Shown here in pieces: positions 8,676 to 16,192 of a stretch of 64,000 nucleotides of DNA. Every line of letters starts with the position of its first letter. The first letter of the stretch is position 1. Origin of the DNA: Halobellus captivus (GTDB taxonomy: Archaea; Halobacteriota; Halobacteria; Halobacteriales; Haloferacaceae); assembly GCF_003697845.1 (NCBI RefSeq), contig NZ_RDQE01000004.1, forward strand, positions 1 to 64,000, given 5' to 3'. The notes below the pieces were generated by a model. It ran no database searches, was not told the origin of the DNA, and worked only from the letters and a program-made list of their open reading frames with translations. Position numbers and translations under genes: made by a program.

Positions 8676-9491
8676 ATGATTACGAAGGCCCAGGTATATG
8701 CGAACACCGCGAATTACTTCTTCCGCTCGAAACTGCGACAGTCCGAGTTTCCGATACCCGTTGGTGAGGACGTTGGCCCTGTGAGGGAGGATCAGCTTGA
8801 TGCAGTCCTGTCACAGTACGATGACGAAGTCGTGTTCGTCCATGTCGGACTGAGCGATATCAAGACTGCATTCCAAACGGATCCCTACCACTTCTTGTTG
8901 AGTAAGCTCGACAGTCATTTCGAAAGCGTTCTGGCCCCCGGATTCACCCCTTCATTCAGGTCCTCCGGTATTTATCACAAGGAGTACTCGAAACCGGAAT
9001 ACGGAACGTTTTCACGTCTGTTCTTGAACGATGCGAACTATCGGACGGACGATGCGATCCACTCTATTCTCGTTCGTGGTGACTACCGGTTCTCCCAATA
9101 CGACCATCACGACAGTTTCGGGGAAGACGGCTGTTGGAGTAAACTCGACGAGGAGAACGTTCTCTACATGAACATCGGGACGCCGTGGATCGTTAGTACA
9201 CAGCATCATTACATCGAACACAAAGCCGACGTTCCGTATCTCGAACGTAGCGCACATGAGGGAGTGATCTATTACGACGAAACGGATTCGGCGACGGTTA
9301 CACAGTACAACTATCGATACGACGACCCAAGTAAGCGGAGTGCGAGAAAGATCGCTGGCTATCTCAGAGATCAGGACGTTCTATCCTCATATCGTTTGAA
9401 CGGACTAAAAATACGGTTCTTCAGGGCAGGCGACTTACGACGTTCGCTCATGCACAGGATCGAGTCGAACCCATACTACCTCATCACGTGA
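8676..9491 (+). CDS. AAC(3)-family (aminoglycoside N3-acetyltransferase-like) acyltransferase
   Basis: A 271-residue protein. VVFVHVGLSDIK (about residues 47-58), the LxxxF-x-x-VLAPGFTPSF strand and GIYHKEYSKPEYGTFSRLFL match the AAC(3)/FrbF acetyl-CoA-dependent family, in which the cofactor loop follows 'HxSLxxxG'. The corresponding His is present (H51). Later HHDSFGEDGCWSKL and NIGTPWIVSTQHHYIEH carry the family's substrate-side His residues. In glycan clusters these enzymes are more likely to acylate an amino sugar than an antibiotic; that is inference. It overlaps the next gene, whose ATG at 9491 shares the last base of this stop (TGATG), so the two are translationally coupled. Base composition of this pair is visibly richer in A/T than both flanks, suggesting a separate origin. 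Confidence 0.75.
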   Translation: MITKAQVYANTANYFFRSKLRQSEFPIPVGEDVGPVREDQLDAVLSQYDDEVVFVHVGLSDIKTAFQTDPYHFLLSKLDSHFESVLAPGFTPSFRSSGIYHKEYSKPEYGTFSRLFLNDANYRTDDAIHSILVRGDYRFSQYDHHDSFGEDGCWSKLDEENVLYMNIGTPWIVSTQHHYIEHKADVPYLERSAHEGVIYYDETDSATVTQYNYRYDDPSKRSARKIAGYLRDQDVLSSYRLNGLKIRFFRAGDLRRSLMHRIESNPYYLIT

Positions 9492-10714
9492 TGGCTGAAC
9501 CAACCGTAAAACCGACCGAAGGTAGCGTTACCGAGCAACTGCTTGAAAATACGCTTCGGTACGCTCTGGAGCGTGAGTACAGGGGGTACGACTACTGTGA
9601 CGGGTTAAGCAGTCGAATACTCCAAACACTCCCTATCGAAAACAAGTGGGTGAATATCGGATTTCAGGAGGTAGCAAAGCGGTCACCTATCAACATTCGA
9701 GCACCCCTGCTGATCCCGAAGCGACGGAGCTTCAAGGGGTCCGGACTGTTCGTTATGGCCAACGTGACGGCGTACGAACTGACTGGACGGAAACTGTACC
9801 TCGATCAGGCGGAGATGCTCGTTAACTGGTTACTTGAAACGAGACGTGAGCAACCGTTCGGATGGGGACATAACCACGACATTCAAACGCTCAACACCAC
9901 CGTTGAGCGCAACACACCCAGTATCGTCTCGGTCACGTACATCACGCTAGGGATATTGGAGTTCGCAAAACACCGCGATACTGAGGCGTACGCATTGATC
10001 AAAGAACACGTGCCGGACCTACTGTTTGATACGCTCGAATACAGCGAGTGTCGCGCCGGTGCTCGCATCAAATACAAATCGACCCAGCAAGACGGTGTCT
10101 ATACGATCAATGCGAACGCTCTCGGCGCGCGGCTGTTGATGGAACTGTATCACGAATTCGAAAACGTGACGTACCGCGACCGGGCCGAGTTGATTCTGGA
10201 TTACGTGGTCTCCCAGCAGACGTCGATCGGCGGATGGAAATACACCGATCCTCCATCCGCGTCGCACCTCTCAATGGATAGCCATCACAACGGTTTCATT
10301 ATCGAATCGTTACTCCGATACGGAGAGTTGACTGACTCACGGCGATACGAGTCGGCGCTCACCGAAGCCCTCTCGTTTTATAAAAAAACGTTGTTTCAAT
10401 CAGATGGCACTCCGAACTGGGACGAGAAGCGGCAATATCCACGAGACATCCATGCTGCCGCACAGGGGATCATCACGTGTAGCTGCGCCGGTGACGTCGA
10501 ATTCGCGAGCAAAATATTGGACTGGTCGCTTGGTACCCTATATGCCGGCAACGGACAGTTTCACTATCGAAAACAGCGATATTATACGAAGGAGTTCACG
10601 CTGATGCGATGGTGTCAGGCGTGGATGTCGTATGCGCTCTCGATCTACGCTCGCGAGAAGTATGTCTCGACGCAGGTGGACGTACGCACAGAGACGGGAG
10701 ACGGAGATTCGTGA
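9491..10714 (+). CDS. Alpha/alpha-toroid (six-hairpin-like) protein of a glycan cluster
   Basis: About 407 residues. I chose ATG 9491, which overlaps the upstream stop; GTG 9488 is possible. The sequence is a series of paired amphipathic helices with turns such as RRSFKGSGLFVMANV, EMLVNWLLETR, GWGHNHD, GVYTINANALGARLLMELY, SQQTSIGGWKYTDP, SMDSHHNGFIIESLLRYGEL and DIHAAAQGIITCSC. This 'G-W-x-Y ... H-x-x-G-F-x-x-x-x-L' pattern is typical of the (alpha/alpha) toroid shared by six-hairpin glycosidases, GlcNAc 2-epimerase-like proteins and prenyltransferases. No signal peptide is seen. Possible roles are glycoside hydrolase, lyase or epimerase on a lipid-linked glycan. It is paired with the AAC(3)-like gene and shares its lower GC. 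Confidence 0.6.
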   Translation: MAEPTVKPTEGSVTEQLLENTLRYALEREYRGYDYCDGLSSRILQTLPIENKWVNIGFQEVAKRSPINIRAPLLIPKRRSFKGSGLFVMANVTAYELTGRKLYLDQAEMLVNWLLETRREQPFGWGHNHDIQTLNTTVERNTPSIVSVTYITLGILEFAKHRDTEAYALIKEHVPDLLFDTLEYSECRAGARIKYKSTQQDGVYTINANALGARLLMELYHEFENVTYRDRAELILDYVVSQQTSIGGWKYTDPPSASHLSMDSHHNGFIIESLLRYGELTDSRRYESALTEALSFYKKTLFQSDGTPNWDEKRQYPRDIHAAAQGIITCSCAGDVEFASKILDWSLGTLYAGNGQFHYRKQRYYTKEFTLMRWCQAWMSYALSIYAREKYVSTQVDVRTETGDGDS

Positions 10715-10716
10715 GT

Positions 10717-11814
10717 TCAATCGTGGGCAATTGACTCGGAGTCGAGGAACGACACGACGCCATCGACCACCCGCTCCGCCGCGTGACCGCCGCCGTACAG
10801 CGGCGGCTTCTCCGGAAGCTCGTCCGTCCGTCGGAGCGCTCGGCGGATCTCCCCGCTGTCGGCCCCGACGAGTTCGTTCCAGCCGGCCTCGACCGTCTCG
10901 ACCCACTCCGTCTCGTCGCGGAGGGTGATACATCGGGTGTCGAGGTAGAACGCCTCCTTTTGGACCCCGCCGGAGTCGGTCGCAACGCGCTCGGCGCCCG
11001 CCAGTAGACCGAGGAAGTCCACGTATCCGACCGGATCGGTAAGCGTCAGCGCGGCGATCGTCCGTTCGAGGAGGTCGTGACGTTCCAGCGCGTTCTTCGT
11101 GCGAGGATGTAACGGAACGACGATCCGACGTGGCGACGACGCCAACCCCTCGACGATGGCGGCCAGCCGCTCGGGGTCGTCCGTGTTGGCCTGCCGGTGG
11201 ACCGTTGCGAGGACGTATTCGCCGCGATCGAGATCGAGGTCGTCCAGCACCGTCGCCTCCGCGACTGCACGGTCCCGGACTCGAAGGACGGCATCGTACA
11301 TGACGTCGCCGGTGACCGTCACGCCGTCGGTGATCCCTTCCCCGGCCAGCGTCCCGACCGCTCGCTCGGAGGGGACGAAAAGCAGGTCGGAGCAGCGGTC
11401 CGTGAGCACCCGGTTCACCTCCTCCGGCATCGACCAGTTGCCGCTTCGGAGTCCCGCCTCGACGTGCCCGACCGGGACGTCCCGTTTCGCGGCGACGAGG
11501 GCGCCGGCGAGCGTCGAGTTGGTGTCGCCGTACACCAAGACCAGATCAGGGTCCTCCGACTCGACGACCGCGTCGAGCTCCCGGAGCATCGCGGCGGTCT
11601 GGACGGCGTGGTTCGCCGATCCCACGCCGAGGTTGTACTCGGGTTCAGGGATGTCGAGTTCCTCGAAGAACACGTCCGACATCCCGAAGTCGTAGTGCTG
11701 TCCGGTGTGGACGAGCACCTCCCGAGCTCGCTCGCGAAGCAGCCGTGACACCGGAAAGGCCTTGACGAACTGCGGTCGCGCGCCGACGACGGACAGCACC
11801 GTCGGTTCGTTCAT
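10717..11814 (-). CDS. wecB: UDP-N-acetylglucosamine 2-epimerase (non-hydrolysing)
   Basis: 365 residues, the usual length for WecB/MnaA. It interconverts UDP-GlcNAc and UDP-ManNAc (or the equivalent 2-epimerisation of a diacetamido-uronic nucleotide sugar, as in WbpI). Family catalytic residues are all present: D97 in GDTNST, E119 in HVEAGLRS, E131/E132 in PEEVNR, H206 in TVHRQANT, and TDSGGVQKEA for UDP binding. The start VLSVVGARPQFVK is canonical. It converges on the toroid gene, with only 2 bases between stops, and is transcribed away from the flippase. The island has the WbpA-B-E-D set (17.7-21.8 kb), so this enzyme may be the fifth, WbpI-like step. A second, residue-deficient paralogue is at 43995-45152. 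Confidence 0.93.
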   Translation of the reverse strand: MNEPTVLSVVGARPQFVKAFPVSRLLRERAREVLVHTGQHYDFGMSDVFFEELDIPEPEYNLGVGSANHAVQTAAMLRELDAVVESEDPDLVLVYGDTNSTLAGALVAAKRDVPVGHVEAGLRSGNWSMPEEVNRVLTDRCSDLLFVPSERAVGTLAGEGITDGVTVTGDVMYDAVLRVRDRAVAEATVLDDLDLDRGEYVLATVHRQANTDDPERLAAIVEGLASSPRRIVVPLHPRTKNALERHDLLERTIAALTLTDPVGYVDFLGLLAGAERVATDSGGVQKEAFYLDTRCITLRDETEWVETVEAGWNELVGADSGEIRRALRRTDELPEKPPLYGGGHAAERVVDGVVSFLDSESIAHD

Positions 11815-12272
11815 CGGATTCCCCGGACGTCGTCCGGCCGACGTGGTTCCATGGCTCTCGAAGCGATACCCGGATCGTTCGGCGACCGGCGGAGTCGCAC
11901 GGGGGACGACGAGTTGCGTGTTCCGTCTCGCATCGATCGTGGGATCGGTCGCTCCCGAGGTAGTTCATCGGCGGCTAACGGGCCCGGTGTCGCGGTCGGC
12001 CCCGCCTCCGCGGCGGCTGGTGCAGTCGATTCCGCGGTTCGGGACGGGTCCTACGGGCGGTCCGCGTTCGGGGGACGATCCGTGGGGGTGGCCCGTCCTC
12101 GTGCGGTTCGCCCGGTATCGGGACGGTTTCCGGTCGGCTCTTCGGCCCGACCGCGTTAGGAGTGACATTACATTGTGCCGATCTCTGGTCACAACGAGTC
12201 AATGGAACGAACGACGCCGTCGCGCGCCTCATCCGCGAACACCCGATCCGCGTCCGGCCGTCACTTCGCTCG
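11815..12272. other. Divergent intergenic region before the flippase
   Basis: No gene that I can support. The plus-strand flippase frame is open back to 12162, but its upstream part is basic and unlike the family, so I assign this stretch as non-coding. A TATA-like ACATTACATTG lies at about 12168-12178. Confidence 0.4.
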
Positions 12273-13784
12273 ATGAGTCCGCTGGATAAGCTGCGGGCGC
12301 TCGTCGAACGACTGATCCCCGGCGGGGGGACGGCGGAACGCACCGTCAAGAGCGCGGCCTGGCTGGCGAGCCAGAACGTGGTCGGACGAGGACTCCAGCT
12401 GGCGTTTCTCGCCATACTTGCCAGGGTCATCGGTCCCGGCGAGCTCGGTCTCGTGGGTATCGGGCTGTTGACCCTGAACGCGACGAAGAAGTTCACGACG
12501 ATAGGCCTCAACCACGCGCTCATTCAGAAGGTGGAAGACGACATCGACAGTCACCTCAACACGACGTGGATGCTGGAGATCGGGCGGGGATTGCTGATAT
12601 CGTCCGTCCTCCTTCTCGTCGCGCCGTTCGTCGCCGGATCGTTCTTCGGCGAACCGCGAGCGATCCGGTTGATACAGGTCCTCGGGCTCTCGCCGCTCCT
12701 ACTCGGGTTCCGGAACCCCGGGATCGTGTACTTCCAGAAGGACCTCGAGTTCCATAAACAGTTCGTTTACAAGATCGGCGGGGACACCGCTCAGTTCGTC
12801 GTGGGGGTCGGGTACGCGATGATCCACCCGACGGCGTGGGCGTTCGTCTTCGCGTTCGTCGCCGCCGACGTGATGAAGCTCGTCATCTCGTACACCATCC
12901 ACGGCTACCGGCCGTATCCGTCGTTCGACGTCGACGTCGCCAAGGAGCTCATCGACTACGGGAAGTGGCTCACCGGCTCGTCGATACTGTACTTCCTCTA
13001 CAGCGAGGGCGACGACGTCTTCGTCGGCTGGTTCCTCACGCCGACGGCGCTCGCGTACTACCAGTACACCTACCGGTTCTCCAACGCCCCGGCGACGGAG
13101 CTGACGCAGGTGATAAACAGCGTGATGTTCCCCGCGTTCTCGAAGCTCCAGTCGGACGAGGAGGAGTTGCGCAACGCCTTCGGAAAGACGCTCCGGATGG
13201 CCTCCCTCGTCGCCTTCCCGTCGGCGATCGGGATCGCCGCCGTCGCTCCCGAGTTCATCCTCACCGTCTTCGGCGAGGAGTGGCTACCCGCCGTGCCCGC
13301 CATGCAGGTCCTCGCGTTCTACGGATTGATGCGCGCGATCGCGAAGACGTTCGGTCCCGTGTGGGAGGCGATCGGTCGTCCCGACTACGTCACGAAGATG
13401 TCCGCGCTGCGCGTCGTCCTCATCGCCATATTCATCTATCCGATGACCGACGCGTTCGGCATCGTCGGGACCGCACTCACCGTGACGGGAATCTTCGTGT
13501 TCCCGATGCTCCCGCTCGACGTCTACATCACGTCGCGCGCCATCGACATACCCATGCGGTCCATCGCTTACGAGTTCGTCTACCCCTTCCTCGCGAGCGT
13601 GCCCATGGGACTCGTCGTCTGGTATCTGGGACGGGTCTCGCCGTTCGGGTCGCTGGTGAGCCTGATCCTCCTCGTGGCCGTCGGCACCGTCGTCTTCAGC
13701 GTCAACGTCCTGTTACTCCAGCAGGTAAGCGAGTGGAACGTGACGACCAACTTCCGGCGCATCTACCGGAACCTCGCGGCGTGA
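12273..13784 (+). CDS. Wzx-like polysaccharide/oligosaccharide flippase
   Basis: 503 residues from ATG 12273. After an amphipathic N-terminus the protein has about 12-14 hydrophobic segments. The pattern AWLASQNVVGRGLQLAFLAILARVIGPGELGLVGI is the signature opening of polysaccharide-transport (PST/MOP superfamily) flippases, and FLYSEGDDVFVGWFL and PVWEAIGRPDY are family motifs. MOP-type flippases move lipid-linked glycans across the cytoplasmic membrane; haloarchaeal relatives include Agl15. It is followed 49 bases later by the beta-propeller gene and probably exports the repeat unit made by this island. Substrate specificity cannot be read from the sequence. Confidence 0.9.
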   Translation: MSPLDKLRALVERLIPGGGTAERTVKSAAWLASQNVVGRGLQLAFLAILARVIGPGELGLVGIGLLTLNATKKFTTIGLNHALIQKVEDDIDSHLNTTWMLEIGRGLLISSVLLLVAPFVAGSFFGEPRAIRLIQVLGLSPLLLGFRNPGIVYFQKDLEFHKQFVYKIGGDTAQFVVGVGYAMIHPTAWAFVFAFVAADVMKLVISYTIHGYRPYPSFDVDVAKELIDYGKWLTGSSILYFLYSEGDDVFVGWFLTPTALAYYQYTYRFSNAPATELTQVINSVMFPAFSKLQSDEEELRNAFGKTLRMASLVAFPSAIGIAAVAPEFILTVFGEEWLPAVPAMQVLAFYGLMRAIAKTFGPVWEAIGRPDYVTKMSALRVVLIAIFIYPMTDAFGIVGTALTVTGIFVFPMLPLDVYITSRAIDIPMRSIAYEFVYPFLASVPMGLVVWYLGRVSPFGSLVSLILLVAVGTVVFSVNVLLLQQVSEWNVTTNFRRIYRNLAA

Positions 13785-13833
13785 CTCCCGTTAACAGCAA
13801 CGTTACAATGTCTTCCCCGGCGCACCCTCCGCC

Positions 13834-14994
13834 ATGTCGCTTCAGGCCGACGGACGGCTCCAACTCGACCACGAGTGTATCGACGACGACCCGCCGGCCG
13901 CCCGCATGGGCTTCTGTCTCACCACGGACCTCACGGGTAACGGTCGTCCGGACGTGATCGTCGGCGCCGTGGGCCGGAAGCTCCCCGTGACCCTCCCTAT
14001 CCTGAGAAAGCGAATCAACCTCGGGAAGCTCTTCGGCACCCGCGAGCTCATCGACCGGCTCGAGTACAACGTCTTCTGGTACGAGAACCCCGGCTGGGAA
14101 CGTCACGACGTCGCGCGATCCCCCGAGCTGTCGGTCGGAGCCGCCCTCGGCGACATCGACGGCGACGGCCGGGTCGAGCTCGTGACCGGACAGAACGTCA
14201 ACCGACACGAGCTCTACTGGTTCGAGCAGGCGGCCGACCCGCGGGACCGCTGGACGCGCCGGCTCATCACCGACGACTTCGAGAAGTACCACGACGTGGC
14301 GGTGGCCGACGTGGACGACGACGGCGACCCGGAGGTGCTCGCGCTCTCACAGGAGAGCGAGGTCGTCTTCTACTACGACGTTCCGCAGGACCCGCGGCTG
14401 GAGTCGTGGCCGGTCTCGAACAGACACGTCGTCGCCGAGGACCTGAACGTCGAGGGCGTCCAGGTCCTCGACGTCGACGGGGACGGCCGAACCGAGATCG
14501 TCGCCGGGACGAACGTGTTCCACCGGAACGACGACGGATCGTGGGACCGCGAGGTCGTCGCGGAGGGATGGGAGTGGACGCGGGTCGTCGCCGCGGACGT
14601 CGACGGCGACGGCGACCCGGAACTCGTCGTCACCGAGGGCGACCTCCCCTACCAGGGCGACCGACGCGGGCGGCTCGGCGTCTTCGATCCGCCGGAGTGG
14701 GACCTCACGGTCCTCCACGAGGACCTGTCCAATCCCCACTCCCTCCAGGTGGCCGACCTGGACGACGACGGCGACCTCGAGGTCTTCGTCGCCGAGATGG
14801 GACTGGAGGAGGGACACGATCCGCGGCAGTTCGTGTTCCGGAACCGCGGCGACGGGACGTTCGGCTCGGAGCTGGTCGGCAGCGGCGTTCCGACCCACGA
14901 GGCCAAACTGGTCGACCTCGACGACGACGGACGGCTCGACGTCGTGGGGAAGGGGTACGCCCATCGGACCGTCGACGTCTGGTACCGGTCGTGA
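13834..14994 (+). CDS. FG-GAP/VCBS-type seven-bladed beta-propeller protein
   Basis: 386 residues. Six or more acidic calcium-loop motifs recur at roughly even spacing: DIDGDGRVE, DVDDDGDPE, DVDGDGRTE, DVDGDGDPE, DLDDDGDLE and DLDDDGRLD. Each is followed by a hydrophobic strand, as in FG-GAP/VCBS repeats of integrin-alpha-like propellers. No Sec or Tat signal, lipobox or membrane segment is visible, so unless exported by another route it is cytoplasmic, unusual for this fold. A TATA-like ACGTTACAATG (about 13800) is placed for a near-leaderless start. It sits just downstream of the flippase gene. Partner and function are unknown. Confidence 0.82.
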   Translation: MSLQADGRLQLDHECIDDDPPAARMGFCLTTDLTGNGRPDVIVGAVGRKLPVTLPILRKRINLGKLFGTRELIDRLEYNVFWYENPGWERHDVARSPELSVGAALGDIDGDGRVELVTGQNVNRHELYWFEQAADPRDRWTRRLITDDFEKYHDVAVADVDDDGDPEVLALSQESEVVFYYDVPQDPRLESWPVSNRHVVAEDLNVEGVQVLDVDGDGRTEIVAGTNVFHRNDDGSWDREVVAEGWEWTRVVAADVDGDGDPELVVTEGDLPYQGDRRGRLGVFDPPEWDLTVLHEDLSNPHSLQVADLDDDGDLEVFVAEMGLEEGHDPRQFVFRNRGDGTFGSELVGSGVPTHEAKLVDLDDDGRLDVVGKGYAHRTVDVWYRS

Positions 14995-15027
14995 CCGACC
15001 CCCTTCGGAGTCGTTCCGATCCGTCAC

Positions 15028-15069
15028 GTCGTCGCTTCGACCCTCCCCGCCGTCGCTCCGATCCCTCCC
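15028..15069. repeat. Degenerate 21-bp tandem repeat between convergent genes
   Basis: Two adjacent 21-base units, GTCGTCGCTTCGACCCTCCC-C and GCCGTCGCTCCGATCCCTCC-C, with weaker partial copies on both sides (15010-15027 and from 15070). They lie between the stop codons of two convergent genes. Similar short tandem repeats occur at two other convergent junctions in the window. Confidence 0.6.
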
Positions 15070-15119
15070 GTCGTCTTCCGCGATATCGGGGAACGCGCTG
15101 CGGGTCCGACGGGAGCCGG

Positions 15120-15371
15120 TCACTCCTCGGGGTCGTCGGGCGTCGGAGCGGAGCCGTCGACCGCCTCGACGCCCGGCATCGTCGCGACCTCCTCCCGGGT
15201 TCCGACGTATCGTCCGGTCGAGACGGACTCCTCGAACGCCTCGATGCTCTCGTACTCGCTGACGGTCAGGACGCGCCCGTCCTCGACGAGAAACACGATC
15301 TCGGTGGACCCGTCCGGAAGCACGTACTCGTCCCCTTTCACCGGGTCCTCTCGGCTCGGCTCTCGACTCAT
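15120..15371 (-). CDS. Small acidic protein of unknown function
   Basis: I take the ATG at 15371 (83 residues, MSREPSREDPVKGDEYV...); the longer frame to 15575 adds a basic, low-complexity leader that looks non-coding. The core VLPDGSTEIVFLVEDGRVLTVSEY is a two- or three-stranded beta segment, followed by an amphipathic helix and an acidic tail. I do not recognise a domain. Small haloarchaeal proteins of this layout are conserved, but none has a function I can name. It converges on the beta-propeller gene and diverges from the membrane-hydrolase gene at 15574. Confidence 0.55.
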   Translation of the reverse strand: MSREPSREDPVKGDEYVLPDGSTEIVFLVEDGRVLTVSEYESIEAFEESVSTGRYVGTREEVATMPGVEAVDGSAPTPDDPEE

Positions 15372-15573
15372 ACCGCCCCTTCGAGCGGGGGCCATTTCAA
15401 TAGTCGCGCCGGAACCCGGTACCGAGCGGCTCCGGTGGGCCGTTCCGTCCGGTGTGGTCACGGTCGGCACGGCGGGGATACCGCGGTCTCCTCCTCCCGC
15501 CGTCGGCGGGATCGTGCCGGGACGCCGAGCGGTCGAACGAGCGGGTCCCTCGTCACGAGGGCGGACTAGATCC

Positions 15574-16128
15574 ATGTGGCCCTGGGGACACCTCGCGCTC
15601 GCCTATCTGCTCTACTCGCCGCTGTACCGCTTGCGGTACCGAGCTCCCCCGACGTGGCCTGGCCTGGGGCTGCTCGTCGTGGGGTCTCAAGCGCCGGACC
15701 TCATCGACAAGCCGCTCGCGTGGACGCTCAACGTGCTCCCGACCGGTCGATCGCTCGGTCACTCGGTCCTCCTCGGGACGGCCATCGTCGCGGTCGTCGT
15801 CGTCGTGCTTCGGCGGCTCGACCTGCCCGGATGGCCGTTCGCGTTCGGGTACTACACACACCTCCTCGGCGACTCGATCCGACCCGTCCTCGACGGACGG
15901 TTCCACGACCTGGCGTTCCTCCTGTGGCCGGTGGTGTCGCAGGCGCCGCCGGCCGAACCGAAGACCGGGATCCTCCGGTATCTCCTGGACGCTCGACTGG
16001 AGGGATCGGTGGTCGTCGACCTCGGCCTCGCGGGCGTCGCGCTCGCGCTGTGGCTACTCGAGGGGGCACCCGGGGTCCGGGGGCTCTGGAACGCGGTACG
16101 CGGACGGCTCGTCCCGACGACGGAATAG
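15574..16128 (+). CDS. YdjM/LexA-binding-type membrane metal-dependent hydrolase
   Basis: 184 residues from ATG 15574. MWPWGHLALAYLLYSPLYR, GSQAPDLIDKPLAW, GRSLGHSVLLG and GYYTHLLGDSIRP give the His/Asp series (H-x3-Y, PDxxD, GHS, HxxxD) of the YdjM (DUF457-like) family of inner-membrane putative hydrolases. About four transmembrane helices are evident. The biochemical reaction of the family is not settled. It stands upstream of the first sulfatase-like gene with a 64-base gap and may share its transcript. A role in lipid or surface metabolism is inference. Confidence 0.75.
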   Translation: MWPWGHLALAYLLYSPLYRLRYRAPPTWPGLGLLVVGSQAPDLIDKPLAWTLNVLPTGRSLGHSVLLGTAIVAVVVVVLRRLDLPGWPFAFGYYTHLLGDSIRPVLDGRFHDLAFLLWPVVSQAPPAEPKTGILRYLLDARLEGSVVVDLGLAGVALALWLLEGAPGVRGLWNAVRGRLVPTTE

Positions 16129-16192
16129 CGCCTCCGCCCCGGAGACCCGTTAGACGGTGCATACTCATGTGGAGTCTTATCGGACGTATCCC

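Noticed and set aside
8419-8679. 86-codon plus-strand frame ending in ATGA with the AAC(3)-like gene
   Set aside because: The overlap is suggestive, but the sequence is basic and shows no domain; a chance frame is more likely.
12162-12272. N-terminal extension of the flippase
   Set aside because: Contains hydrophilic, basic residues before the first family motif; ATG 12273 starts near the usual N-terminus.
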